Below, in pieces: positions 1-14,006 of a stretch of 64,000 nt of DNA (position 1 is the stretch's first letter; each line of letters starts with the position of its first letter). The notes under the pieces were generated by a model. That model was not told the DNA's origin. It ran no database searches and saw nothing but the letters and a program-made list of their open reading frames with translations. Source of the DNA: Epiperipatus broadwayi (Eukaryota; Onychophora; Udeonychophora; Euonychophora; Peripatidae); NCBI GenBank assembly GCA_028023455.1, contig JAQFVV010000508.1, positions 156,001-220,000 on the forward strand, in the 5' to 3' direction. A program made the position numbers and the translations under genes.

Positions 1-522
1 TATCAAACCTTTGAGTTTTATAATAAAAAAATTAATGTTGGCAACAATAACCCACATAATATAACAAATGTAAGCTGTGTTCAAATAAACTTGCCATCAG
101 CTGAGCAACAAATCATTAACCAAAGTACTTGGAGTGCAAATAAACAACATACTCTACATCAAGTTTTTAAAACTTTCACAAACCGGTTTTATAATGAAAG
201 GATGGATTTTGACAACAACAGACAACATAGAACAACAAATGTAAATGGTGTTCTAGAGAAGATATTAGCAGAACAAAAAAGTACAAACAAAAGTATATGG
301 AGCAATAAAGAGCAGGATGTGTCACATCATGCTTTTAAGCATTTCATAAACTTCTTAACTAGTCACAGCACAGTGACAAAAAAAGCAAGGGCATATCACA
401 TAGTAAAAAACCCAGTACATATTACAAGTGGCAAATTTTCAAGGCCACCTATAAGAAGGCATATACTAGAAGAAAATGTTTTCCTGTTAAAAAGCAAAAA
501 AAGGAAGCCAGTTGTCATCTAA
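1..522 (+). CDS. Partial ORF (3' end) with ~56-residue internal repeats, function unknown
   Basis: The reading frame is open from base 1 to a TAA at 520-522, so the start lies outside the window; the in-window part is 173 residues. There is no ATG near residue 31; a TTG there is not a credible start. I see no known domain. The translation holds about two and a bit imperfect repeats of ~56 residues. Each unit shows an N-rich stretch followed by TNV, a conserved AEQ, then an N-x-S-x-W-S motif and a Q...H pair, and the next unit opens F-K-x-F. It ends in a basic tail (KSKKRKP). The protein is rich in N, H, K and S. A fragment of the same coding sequence recurs at 6130-6192. It could be the last exon of a host gene or the end of a transposon ORF. 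The open frame is seen; the role is unknown. Confidence 0.5.
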   Translation, partial: YQTFEFYNKKINVGNNNPHNITNVSCVQINLPSAEQQIINQSTWSANKQHTLHQVFKTFTNRFYNERMDFDNNRQHRTTNVNGVLEKILAEQKSTNKSIWSNKEQDVSHHAFKHFINFLTSHSTVTKKARAYHIVKNPVHITSGKFSRPPIRRHILEENVFLLKSKKRKPVVI

Positions 523-1300
523 AGGGTATTGAAGGCATATCATGACCAGATAAATACTGAACAACACAATAGAAATACCAAATTCCAGACAGGAAGATCC
601 ACCCATAAAAGGATCACATACAAAGGGATAAAGAAAATACAATAGGAATGATAGACCATTGGGTACAAATGGACCGTAAATAGGAAAAAAGACAAAAAAC
701 ATGATTATTTCTGATATTTTAACTTTGTCTTGATGTATGAATATATTGCTTATTTAATCTGGGTTTTATTTTTAAATTATATTTATAATCCCCTGTATCA
801 ATCTGCTCCACTCTACATGAAAGGATGGGATTGGAATGTAAAATGGTGAACAAGCTAAGTATAAATTGACAACTTGTCCATTGTTTGCTCTCTTTACCTG
901 GATTAGCTCTACAGCTTGGACTGAAATCAGCCACAAAAATATTTTTATTGGGAAAGAAATAAAATTAACTTTTTCAGAAAGAACTCTCTGTAACCAAGAA
1001 AATATTTTAGCCTTGCTTTGAGCAAATTCACAAGACATCAGAATGCTGTAGACAAGAAGAAAAGAATTTAAAATGGGTGCTGTAAACAAATGGTTGAGTA
1101 GACTTTTTCCTCTATCTCCCAATTGTTTTTCTGTCTGCTGGAGCTTGAAAAACCCAAAAAAATGTAGTGTGCCTGAATAATTTTGCCTGACAATTCCCTG
1201 CTGCTATAAATGGATAACTGAAAACAGATATCACCATAACCTATCAATACTGACTGCTGACCAGAATGTCTACATGGCCATTTAATAAAGATGTACACAA
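523..1300 (+). other. 3' untranslated region of the left-edge ORF with poly(A) signal
   Basis: Non-coding sequence follows the TAA and contains AATAAA at 1284-1289. The signal is kept in the duplicate copy at 6421-6426. This is consistent with a 3' UTR of about 0.77 kb, but no transcript evidence is available. Confidence 0.35.
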
Positions 1301-1891
1301 TTTTTAAATCATTACCGGTAACTCTAATTTTTCACTTGTATTTTATGTTAGCTTAAACTAGAAACTTAAGTCATTTATGTTATAATTATAATGTGTTAAT
1401 ATATATAGCCTGAGAATTTTTAACCTTTTCATTGTATTTTTTTTATATATATATTTTGAGCAGTATTATGGCAATTCTTAATCCTATTAATTTATACATA
1501 AATCTTTTTTTTTGGTGAATGGATTACCATTATCCATTACTAGAATTGTATACTACCATTTTTTCTTTAAAAAAGAGAGAAACATGATTTTTTTCTTATT
1601 GTTTGCCATAAACATATATATGTATACTGAAGGAACTGGAAGTGAGAAAAAATCTAATTTCATTTAGTTCTAATCTACCCACTATGAAATATGGGAATAT
1701 TTCAGATTGATTAAAACTCTTCGAATAAAATTCCACCTTCCAATTCTTTCACTAATTTTTTTTAAAAAATATATATAAGAAAGAGAAAGAAGGCAGAACA
1801 AGCAATGGTCTTTTTTTAAAAAAAAAATAATTCAATGTTTCTTTTTTTATTAATTTATACTTGGAAATATATAAAAGAAAATGACACTCAA

Positions 1892-1910
<19 letters not shown>

Positions 1911-1923
<13 letters not shown>

Positions 1924-4398
1924 TGAAACAGACAGATCGAAGAACCGATCTTCGTTTCATGTGTTTTAAGTACGGTAATTCGAATCACTATCTGCCCGCA
2001 GTGAGATGTGTCTATTTTCAGTCATAATAAAAAAAAAATTAGTTATATATTTTAAGTTTTGTAGATCAATAGGTAAGATTCCGTATATAAATGTCACAAA
2101 CCATGAAATAATATTCGTGTGTGCGTGGTTTGTGGATTTATATCAATTTAATTTAAAGTTCATTGCGGGCGTATTTGTTTGAATTTTAGTTTTTTTTAAA
2201 AATTGTACAAAGTCGTTTAAAAATACTGATCAAAAGTCACATTCCTTTGATCAGTGTTTTTAATTAAAATCTAAATTACACAAATGTACAGAGTAATTAA
2301 ATTGTATTCGAAATTAGATAAGAAATGTAGATTTGTAATTACCGTGTCAATTTAAAAATTGCGTATCAAAGAAAAAGGACAATGGAACGGATAATTAATG
2401 TTGTATGGTCAAGCTGGATGGCTGGAAGCTAGAGAAAGTAGGAGGAGCTTAAACACAAAAACCAGGCGGAAAGGTCTATCGTGGCCATCTTAGAGAAAAA
2501 CTTATTCTAACTTTTGAGGTCTTTGAGAGAGGTAGTCTCAAGACAGCACAGCAGTTGAGAGTAATTCAAACAAATTTGTTAAGAAGTTCACCGGTAAACC
2601 GCAATGTTGATGGGCTAAGTGCCAGGAGCTGGTCTCTGCCCTGCCAATTTGGATCTTCGTGCCGCTGACTGATCATGTGTTATGTGTTTCATAATTTCCA
2701 GCTTCCAATCTCCAAATTGACAATGCCTTGCAAATAACTTTCAAAATGCGCGCCTACGTTCGTCGGAAATATAAATCGTAAGAAGCCAAGCCGGATGAAG
2801 AAAGAAGGGTAACTGTGTTACATGAACTTTTAACTTTCTCCCGAGCTTAATGTTATCAATCAAATAAATGACATGTAAGTTTTTATCTTGTTTATAATGA
2901 TACTGTTTAACCTGTCAGTAAATTTTCTTTTCTTTTAATCCTCCGCTCTAGTCTTTAGAAATAATTCATAAAAATTGTAATTAATAGTAATAATAATTCA
3001 AATGAATGCATTTATATTTTTTTGTTGCTTATTCCATAAACAAACGATGCCAATAGTAATATTTCCCAACTCTGTGTAAAACTAGTGTATGATGATGATT
3101 AAGTTATTTACAAGTAATTCCGTTTTCTGAATTAAATATTCTTTCATATTCCGAGTTGGTAAATGTTAACTCACTTTATTATTCTATGTTAAGTTGTCAT
3201 ATAATTGTAATCTAAGGTTCAATCTTAAATATATAAAATGATTTCCGAGTATTATATTAATGTCATATATGAAATAAGAAATAACTCACTGTATAATTTG
3301 ATACTATCGCTACCGCCTGTCAACCTGGAGGGTTAGGGGTTTCAGAGTAAAATTAATCAATTATTGTTTTCGCGGTCAGTTTAATTCCGCTATGTTTTAT
3401 TGGGATAAGGATCTCAGCCTGTGGCGTAGAAATAGACGAATAGATTCCAGCTTTTGTATAATTTCTTTTAAAAATCCACTTCAAGTACTCGTCCTTCATG
3501 TTTGTGGCAATGCCTTCTCTTCACTGAAGTTAGCGTCTCGCCATACTACCATTGGGGAAAGAAAGCAGTTTCTTTCCCAGGTATCTCTTGGATCACCGGG
3601 TTTCGAAATGATCCCGGCTGGTTGTAGTGTCCCGGATCTACTTGGGGGCATTAAGCCTTGTCAAAGTACAAGCCGCCCGGTATTCCGTTGATGCACCGCA
3701 AGTGATTACTGTAGGGCTCTTGAATCCAGGCAACCACCCGTACATCTATCTCCTATGTTGTATTTATATAAAACCTCCTCCAACTGTTCGTCTACGTAAC
3801 GGCTCGAGTCTATTCGAATAAAATAAGTTAATAAATAATCTTTAGATAAATATTTTTTTCAATGCTCAAATACTCTGATTCTCTTAGCCACCCCTCAATC
3901 ATTTAACTACACAGCTATTGGCATGAGTTTGTTCACCAGATAAAATGATTACTAAAGACTAGTAGCCAAATACAAGAGGATTCATGAAAGTCTTACCGTA
4001 CTGTTGAATACTATGTTTATATGCTTATATTTCTATTTTCTTATTAAACAATTTATTTAATATAATTTTGTGTCCTCCACCTTATTACTCTCCAAGTCTA
4101 TTTAACCACTTTCTGTCTGTATTGGCAACTTAAATATATACGTTACATGAATGACCGTTCCAGTATCTAGAGTCTAATAAATCTATATATCATTAACTGT
4201 AAGAATTTAGTCTATGTTCTGAGCTGAGCTAGAAAAGGGATAACCCCGTGCTGTTATAAAGTCATCATCGGTTGGTCATACCGGGGTTTGGGTTTGAATT
4301 CAGTTGGCGTTTGGAATGTATTCTTAAACGTGGACTGGGTTTGAACTCGGGTACTGTGTATGAGTAAGCGTGGTGGATTTATACCGGTACAATATATA
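1911..4398. mobile_element. Family R repeat, copy 1, inserted in a (TA)n tract of the duplicated unit
   Basis: This ~2.5-kb block separates two sequences that are contiguous in the second copy of the unit (around 7020-7030), so it looks like an insertion, flanked by (TA)n on both sides. Edges read TATATATTGAAAC on the left and GGTACAATATATA on the right, a short imperfect inverted pair. Parts are clearly richer in G+C than their surroundings (about 2400-2820 and 3300-3800). Anchors shared with 24430-26992 in the same order include a segment near 2740-2765, the segment with CAAGCCGCC near 3660, CTGTCTGT-ATTGGCAAC near 4106, and the GTTTGAATTCAG segment near 4290. I see no coding domain. It may be a non-autonomous LTR-type or other large element. 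Confidence 0.5.
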
Positions 4399-4492
4399 TA
4401 TATATTAAAATGTTCAATTTTACACATTTTGAAAGAAAGTTCCAAACCTGTTTTCTATTTTTTATACTCTCTTAAAGTCAATCTGGGTAATA

Positions 4493-4540
<48 letters not shown>

Positions 4541-5788
4541 AGTGGGTATGGTACAGTTATATATATGTAAATTAAAAATATTAAATCTTCATTACCTCTA
4601 AGGGTCAACTACTTAAATAGTGATTAATTAATATGCCTATCTTTTTATATATTTTAATGTTAGAAAAGGTGCAAAGTAATTATTTCTAATAGTAGATATT
4701 CTCTCAGTATCAGAAACATTTTGAAGTCATATTATTCCATATACATATATTTTCCCTAAGGTTTTTAAGTTTAAGGGTCAGTTGAGTGCATTTTGTCTTA
4801 TCTTGTGCTACTCTGGGATTTGTGTGGGGTCTCAGAACATATCCATAGCTCCTGTTATCTTTTATTCATAGTCTAACACCACTCTGAGATTTCCACTAAT
4901 GATAAAGTGGATCTCAACCCTTTTTCGAATATTACTGCTGGACACAACTACATATACCCCATCCTGAACTTAGATCATGCTGAGATGAACATGTTCCATT
5001 TCTCTAATCCTTGTGTTAGACACAGGGGTGCTATCCAGACCTCAAGTTAGGCATATGTATAAAAAATTGTGCCTTCGAGACTTGCTTCTAATCTCATACA
5101 ATTAAATCACCAAGGATGACAGTAATGTTTAATTTCATTATAGATAAAATCTTAACTTTGTAATATTCTCGAAATATTACTAAGTCTGGGAAGTGGCCTC
5201 TAAAGGAAGGGATTTTTTTTACTTTGTTGTTTAAATGCAGGTTATATTTGAACATGGCCTTAATCTATTTGACTAGATTTTTTTTAATCAATTGTCATTT
5301 CTTTGTAATTTTACCCTAGAGTTATGTTTTTCTCTATCCCTCCTTTAAAGTAAAGCACCCAGTTATTGACCAAGTCCAATATTGTTCTGTAATTATCATA
5401 ATATTGTTTCATTATATTAAGTGAATCTTTCTCATGCATATCAATACATATACATGACTTTAAATGCAAGAAAATAACTTATTACATTTGTTTTGTTAAT
5501 TATTTCTTCAAATTGTCTATTCTTTTAATTGAACAATAAACTTTTATTCTTTAATTTCATCAATATCTGGTCTGTGTTAATATATAGTCTACCTCATTTT
5601 TCTTTGTTAAAATTCCTTTTTAGGATCTAAACTCTCCCTGACCACCAGGCATACATGAACAAATTCTAGTGTGGTGTGGGAAGTAAGTCACTTAATAGTA
5701 ATCTAGAGGAGAAGGTGAGGTTCAAACCCCCACTACCTGCATTTCTAGGTTAGGTTAAAGCAGCTCTATTTTTCATACTATTACAGTT
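4399..5788 (+). repeat. Duplicated unit, copy 1, right part
   Basis: Aligns with 7027-8408 in the same orientation with many scattered differences. Both copies carry a shared opening (AAAATGTTCAATTT), the stretch around GTGTTAGACAC (4,980-5,050 and 7,620-7,690), and a shared end just before a tRNA B-box-like GGTTCAAACCC (5720) or GGTTCGAACCC (8345). Both end with TTTTTCATACT-TTACA. A (TA)n tract lies at about 4495-4538. Confidence 0.75.
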
Positions 5789-6037
5789 TTTTTGTATAAT
5801 CTGGCATCCCGAGTGTGGTCTTACTTAGAGATAGACCCTGAGACATGATATATGGGAATTTGATGATCAGTTGAATTTTTTAAAACAAATAATGTGAATG
5901 ATAAAAATATTTATATTTTTTTTCTTCATTGTGCTTTCTGCTCTCTCTGGAAATTTTTTTTGTTTGTTCACACATATATATGTACATGTGTTGAAACAAA
6001 CAAATACTGGTTGGAATAATTAACTTAGATATGTATA

Positions 6038-6117
<80 letters not shown>

Positions 6118-6129
6118 CTTTTTGGTGGT
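5789..6129. repeat. Spacer with two (TA)n tracts between the duplicated units
   Basis: Contains (TA)n at about 6040-6075 and 6079-6110 separated by CCAAA. No coding potential seen; the open frames here are YIYI-type translations of the dinucleotide repeat. Confidence 0.6.
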
Positions 6130-8408
6130 GTAGAATGCAAATAAACAACATACTCCACATCAAGTTTTTAAAAATTTCACAAACCAGTTTTATAATGAAA
6201 AGAACTTAAAATGGGTGCTGTAAAAATGGTTGAGTAGACTTTTCCCTCTATCTCCCAATTGTTTTTCCGTCTGCTGGAGCTTGGAAAACCCCAAAAAAAT
6301 GTAGTGTACCTGAATAATTTTGCATGATAATTCCCTACTGCTATAAATGGATAACCTAGGACGGATATCACTGTAAGCTACCAATACTCTCTGTTGACCA
6401 GAATGACTACATGGCCATTTAATAAAGATATATGCAACTTTTAAATCATTACCAGTAACTTTAATTTTTCACTTGTATTTTATGTTAGCTTAAACTAGAA
6501 ACTTAAGTCATTTATGTTATAATTATAACGTATTAATAGATATAGCCTGAGAATTTTTAACCTGTTCATTGTTATTTTTTTTATATATATTTTAACCAGT
6601 ATTATGGCAATCTTAATCCTATTAATATATATGTAAATATTTTTTTCAGTTAATGGATTGCCATTATCCATTACTGGAATTGTATACTATTTTTTTTTTA
6701 AAAAGAAACATGATCTCTCTCTTATTGTTTGCCATAATTATATAAGTATATATACTGGAGGTACTGGAAGTGAGAAATAATCGAATTTCATTTATTTCTA
6801 ATCTACCCGCTACTAAATCTGGGACTATTTCAGATTTATTAAAACTCTTCAAATAAAATATCTCCTTCCAATTGTTTCACTAATTTTTTAAAAATATATA
6901 TATATTAGAAAGAGAGGGAAGGCAGAACAAGCAATGGTCGTTTTTTTAAAAAAAATAATTCAATGTTTCTTTTTTTTTAAATTTATACTTGGAAATATAA
7001 AAAAAATAAAATGTTATTCGAGTATATGTAGTAAAATGTTCAATTTATGCATTTTGTAATAGAGATCCAATCCTGTCTTTTTATTTTTTATTCTCTCTTA
7101 AAGTCAATCTGGGTAATACCAATATATATCAGTTTGTCTAAAACAGATATAGCTTAAGCATTTATAATTTGTTTAAATATAAAAGGGGGTACGGTACAGT
7201 TATATATGTGTAAATTAAATATATTAAATCGTCATTAAATCTAAGGGTGACCTAGTTAAATAGTGTTTAATTAATACACCTATCTTTTTATATATTTTAA
7301 TGTTAAAAAAGGTGCAAGTAGTTATTTCTAATAGTACATATTCTCTCAGTTTCAGAAAGATTTTGAAGTCATATTATTTCATATACATATATTTTCCCTA
7401 AGGTTTTTAAAGTTTAATGGTCAGTTGACTTAATTTTCTCTTATCTTGTGCTACTCGGTGATTTGTGTAGCAGTCTCGGCACATATCCATAGCTCCTGTC
7501 ATCTTTTATTCATAGTCTAACACCACTCTCAGATTGCCACTAATGATAAAGTGGATCTCAACCTTTTTTCAAATATTACTACTGGACACAAGCACATCTA
7601 CCCCATCCTGAACTCAGATCATGCTGAGATGGACACGCTCCATTTCTCTAACCCTTGTGTTAGACCTGGGAGTGCTATCCAGACCTCAAGTTAGCCGTAT
7701 GTATAAAAAAATTTGTGCCTTCGAAACTTCCTTCTAATCTCATACAATTAAATCACCAAGGACCACAGTAATGTTTAATTTCATTATAGATAAAACCTTA
7801 ACTTTGTAATATGCTCAAAATATTACTAAGTCTGAGAAGTGTCCACAAGGAGGGGGTGGGATTTCATTCACTTTGTTTTTTTAAATACAGGCTATATTTG
7901 AACATGGCCTTAATCTATTTGATTGTTTTTTAATCATCATTTTTTTGTAATTTTACCCTAGAGTTATGTTTTTCTGTATCCCTTCTTTAACGTAAAGCAC
8001 CCAGTTATTTACTAAGTCCAGTATTGTTCTGTAATTATCGTACTATTGTTTCATTATATTAAGTGTCTTTTTCTAATGCATATCCATGTCTGTAAATGCA
8101 AGATAATAACGTGCAGCATTTGTTTTGTTAATTATTTCTTCAAATTGTCATGTTTTTTAATTGAACATTAAATTTTCATTCACTAATTTCATCTATATCT
8201 GGTCTGTGTCAATATATAGTCTAAGCCTAATTTTTCTTTGTTAAAATTACCTTTTAGGATCTCAACTCTCCCTGACAACCAGGCATACTTGAAGAGAGGT
8301 TTGGGAAGTAAGTCACTTAGTGGTAATCTGAAGTAGTAGGTGAGGTTCGAACCCCTACTACCTGCATTTTCTAGGTTAGGTTTAAGCAGCTCTATTTTTC
8401 ATACTGTT
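6130..8408 (+). repeat. Duplicated unit, copy 2 (uninterrupted)
   Basis: Direct-orientation copy of 136-200 + 1060-1900 + 4399-5788. It lacks the 200-1058 segment and the family R insertion, so it approximates the pre-insertion arrangement. It begins inside the left-edge ORF (a fragment reading ANKQHTPHQVF) and then jumps to the 3' UTR part, so no ORF survives. It carries AATAAA at 6421-6426. Confidence 0.75.
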
Positions 8409-8479
8409 ACAATATATATATATATATATGTATATCATAAATGTTACAATATATATATATATATATGTATATATGCTAA
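8406..8479. repeat. Two tandem 37-bp units GTTACAA(TA)n...
   Basis: A 37-bp unit starting GTTACAATATATA and ending ATAAAT occurs twice in a row, at 8406-8442 and 8443-8479. It sits exactly at the right end of the duplicated unit. The first copy of that unit ends with TTACA at about 5787 but has no (TA)n there, so the repeat was added in copy 2 only. Confidence 0.7.
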
Positions 8480-11400
8480 ATAATGTTGATGTTTTCAATT
8501 TTATCATTGTTTTGATAATTATTATGAAGTTCCTTCATATAAATAAATAAATAAATTTTTCTATTAAAATTATTTTTTTTTATAATATTTATCATCATTA
8601 TCATTTTTAATCATTATGAATATAGCTCCAAGTATAAACCACTTTCTCAGTTCCGTTGCTTCTCTTTTCCAGATAACTCCAGTAAATTGTTTAACTTATT
8701 TATTTATATCCTATCTGCTATGATCTTTTTACATCTTTTTGTTTTTTGACAAGATCCAGTTTAAGATCTCAATTGTTCATCTATTATTAAATTTTCTAAC
8801 ACAATGTTATGTAAAGCTTCATTTCAGTGATATCTATCATATCTGTCTGTATTAACATATAAAAATAAGCTTAATACACAAACTAAAGGAAGGTTAAAAT
8901 AATTGTATATCATATGATAATATATAAATGTTGCTAAAAACATTGATATCTAAATAAATACAAAATTATTTTACTTGTTTATATATGTATACTCATAGTA
9001 CAATTTTACTGTATATATCTGCATATATTTTGTATTAAATATTTTTCTTTTATTTTTTTTTTCTTAATAAAAATATTTTTTATACTGATTTTAAGATTAT
9101 AAACACAGTTTTTTTTTTTTTTTTTTAAAAAAAATCGATTCAAATAAAAATGTAAACCTTTTAAACGATGATTGATAATTTTCAATTCCGCCATTGTTAT
9201 CAAGTTTATGTTATTAAATTAATCGTTGCAAATCTCGCATCATTAAATAACATTCCAAACATTTTCTAATGGATTTCAGTTATTTTTTAATCGAAACATT
9301 AAAGATCAAATAATCGAAATACATTAAAATTTCAAAAAGTAAAAAAAAAAAAACGAGATAAAATATGTTATATTTAACATGCTATGTTTATATAATTTTT
9401 AATATTTTTTTAAGTACAACTTTTATTTTATTTTTTGTTAAATATATATTTTATAGACAATTTAAAATTATAAAGTAGTGTTAGCTTTTAAATTTCAATT
9501 TTCTAGAATATTAAGCAAAAAATAAGTTTTAAAATTAATTTAAATTTCTTTTTTAGTTATAAAATTATTAGCAGCCAAATCTTGCATTTTCTTTATTTTT
9601 TTTAAAAAAAATATTAATATAATTTTAATTTAAATTGATATCGATGTTTTTAATGTTTCTTTTTCAAAATACGTTTTCAAATGTACTTTTTTATATAAAA
9701 ATATTAAAAAAGACAGAAAAAAACATTTTTAAATGTTAAATTATGTATATTTATACAATATAAGAAAAATATAATTAATCTTATATTTTTAAGTTCAATG
9801 TTTTGGATTTAGATTAGGCATAATCAGTATTCCCTTATTTGTTATTTAAAACAAACTTACCAATCCATTTATTATTAATTTTTACAACCCATTTAAAAAC
9901 ATGTTAGTGAAAACAGGCATTTAAATTGATTATTATGCTAATATTTTACTCACTAGTGTGATGTGAGATTAAATATGACAGTATTTAAGAGAAACACATT
10001 AATCAACAATTTTATTATTTAATCAATGTAGTGCACTGAGGCATGTCTCACCAAATGCCAGGGCATGTTTTTTCTTCCTTTACTCTTTTCAATCTCATGT
10101 TCATTAAAATTTTAAAATGAGTTATTCCAATTGTGGCACATTATGAAGAAAAATAGTTATTACGGCATTATTGCTTACATTTTTTTTATTATGATAAGTA
10201 TTTCAATAAAAATCACCTTAAAAAAAAACAAATTATTTCCATTTTTTTTTAAAAAAAAAAATCATGTTAAAAAATAATGTTCACATAAAATGTGTCTTCT
10301 TTTAAATAAATAAAGTTCTAAATTTAGAATTAAGGATATTGATTTTTACTCATATTGTTATTTATTTCACTTTCATAAAATAAGATCTTTAGATAGACTT
10401 TTCCTAATAAACTAACTGCCAGTGCAGAGGATACTTTTGTTTATTCTTTCAATTTAAAAATTATATCTGAGATTCATTTATAACTTAAATTACTTGTCAA
10501 AAGTTAAATGATACTCCTATATTATAAGGCACTTTCATGATATTACTTATAATGAATGATTTTTAATAAAGGAGTTTCTTCAAATTATTTGTTGTCCTCA
10601 AAATTGTCTTTCACAATTTGATTAAGTCAGAGAAAAATTTGAGAGCCTACTGTAATTAACATATTGTTTAATGTACTTTGTTAAATAAAATTTATTTATT
10701 ATATTAAAAGTATCAAAGTAAAAATTATAATTAATATTATTGCTTTTATTAAAGCAACAACTTAAGAATTATTTGAATATTTGTTTCCAGTTGAAAATTA
10801 TATCTAAAGTGAAGGATTGAATAAGTGGGAGAGAGTATGGCAGTAAGAAATTAAAGTAAGAACTATTTTGATTAAAAGAATAATTTACAAGATAATATTA
10901 TTAATAGGAATAATAATTTGTTTTGAAAGTTAATTATTTGTAAAATGTGAATCTTTTTGAATGTGAATAAATTGGATATATAGATCACAGGTTCTAAAAT
11001 TTAGTTGCATTTTAACTATATAATGATTTTTTTTCTTTCATTGCTATTTTAATAAAAATATGGATACTAAAAATTTCTTAACATAAATAGTTTTTGTATT
11101 GTTCATATTTAAAATATAAATATTGCTTTATGTTTATGGCAATGTGTATATCTCTGGAGTATATTTATCATTATGCCTGGTAGATGAGAATTTATTACAC
11201 AACTACTTATATTTATTAATATATTTGCATATTGAGCAACATTTGTATTAATATTTGTAAAACTTTCTTGATATTTAAAATATTGTATATTTGAGCCATT
11301 CAAAATACAATTTCATAAGAAAATTTATTATTTATTATGCTCTTGAATGTAATAACAAACACAATTATTAGTAATTCATGATATAATTTAATATAAATAT

Positions 11401-11592
11401 TTTGATTGCATATTTAATTAACTATCTATAAATAATCAAAGTTTAATCCCATCTGTATTACATGCGTCTATCTATTTTTAAAATTTATTAACATTACTTC
11501 AAACAAATATCCATATGTTTTGTTCATATATATAATTTGAGACTAAAATTCATGCAGCTAACCCAATAGGTAATTGAAATGTTATATATATA
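8480..11592. other. AT-rich sequence with no recognised gene
   Basis: Homopolymer A/T runs and short AT words dominate. No ORF above background, no repeat family recognised and no RNA gene seen. It ends at the (TA)n tract 11583-11599, which marks the left edge of PLE-1. Confidence 0.6.
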
Positions 11593-13247
<1,655 letters not shown>

Positions 13248-13251
<4 letters not shown>

Positions 13252-13882
13252 AGTAAAATTTATGAAAAAAGTTTATAATGGTATATATAATGTTTCTTTT
13301 TATGGATCAGGTAATTTAAATAGAATGGTTAATAATTCAAAAGATAAGTTAGAAAAAAATAACATGAGTAATATAATTTATAGAATTTTTTGTGGGTGTA
13401 ACTTATCATATATAGGGGAATCTAGATGTAATATAGAGAAAAGAATTAAAGAACATAAATTGTTATATAAAAGAGTTTTGAAAAATGTAAGATATGTAAT
13501 GATAAAAGTAATGAAGTCAAGTTATATACTGAATCTGTTTTTTATGATCATGATAGAAATTGTAATTTTAAGTTTAATTCTGATATAAATAAAATAAAAA
13601 TTTTAGGCCAACAGAGAGATAATGAACAAAAAAATTAAAGAGGCAGTTTTTATTAGTAGGTATAAAAATACAATAATAAACAGACAGTCAGCAAATGTTA
13701 GGATTAATGAATTGTGGGATATTTAAATTGACATGTGTTTCCAGTTGGTAATAGATGATTCCATTTTGAAAGTTGAGTTGAAAATGATTATGAATATAAT
13801 CGAAAATATTTCTTTATGAGTATTTATTGAGTTTTTATTTATATTGTATTATAAACTGTTTACCGTTGTTTGGAATATATTT
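13248..13882 (+). mobile_element. PLE-1 right piece: 3' fragment, forward orientation
   Basis: Near-identical inverted partner of 11597-12233. It covers the last part of the linker, the GIY-YIG domain and the 3' UTR. An ATG ORF at 13262-13588 reads through GIY-YIG (IIY, CGC, YIG, R, H are all present). It then shifts frame at about 13489, where one base is missing relative to the left piece (GTAAGA against GTACAGA). A second difference near 13632 (AACAAAAAAATT against AAAAAAGAAAAATT) alters the region before the catalytic Glu. The remaining frame picks up again to a stop near 13725. Confidence 0.85.
13262..13588 (+). pseudogene. PLE-1 GIY-YIG fragment, frameshifted
   Basis: 108-residue open frame. 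The first ~78 residues match the left-piece protein at positions 202-278 almost exactly, with one Thr-to-Ile change after the CN pair and a Lys-to-Arg change. After the one-base deletion at about 13489 the reading frame becomes a hydrophobic nonsense tail. The catalytic Glu region lies in another frame. It is a non-functional endonuclease remnant. Confidence 0.8.
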
Positions 13883-13905
13883 AAGTTTTGTTATTGTATT
13901 ATTGA

Positions 13906-13970
13906 TATTAGCAGACATTTATTTTGTTTATATATATATATATATATATATAAACATAAATAAATGTCTG

Positions 13971-14002
<32 letters not shown>
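13906..14002. repeat. Palindrome centred on (TA)n, then a second (TA)n
   Basis: TTAGCAGACATTTATTTTG...(TA)n...TAAATGTCTGCTAA forms a ~25-bp-arm palindrome at 13908-13975, centred on (TA)n at 13931-13953. A second (TA)n follows at 13975-14002. The left arm resembles the ends of PLE-2 and PLE-3 (ACAGACATTGATT next to (TA)n), so it looks like a duplicated, inverted PLE 3' terminus. Confidence 0.7.

Positions 14003-14006
<4 letters not shown>

Larger units (their letters stand above)
1..1910 (+). repeat. Duplicated unit, copy 1, left part
   Basis: Bases 136-200 match 6130-6192, and 1060-1900 match about 6193-7020 in the same orientation. Roughly 200-1058 is absent from copy 2. The two copies differ by scattered substitutions and small indels, so the duplication is not recent. 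The unit carries the end of an ORF and its downstream region. Copy 1 is interrupted at the (TA)n tract near 1900-1922, and its continuation is found at 4399. Confidence 0.75.

Noticed and set aside
772-1298. Minus-strand ORFs of 71-116 codons
   Set aside because: They lie opposite the presumed 3' UTR; the counterpart in copy 2 (6177-6384) is in different frames with different lengths.
3392-3691. 99-codon ORF in the G+C-richer part of family R
   Set aside because: The corresponding part of family R copy 2 is not open and the residues show no motif; it looks like chance in richer sequence.
5700-5760. tRNA gene suggested by GGTTCAAACCC (also 8345)
   Set aside because: No cloverleaf with acceptor stem and A box could be drawn; at best a tRNA-derived repeat.
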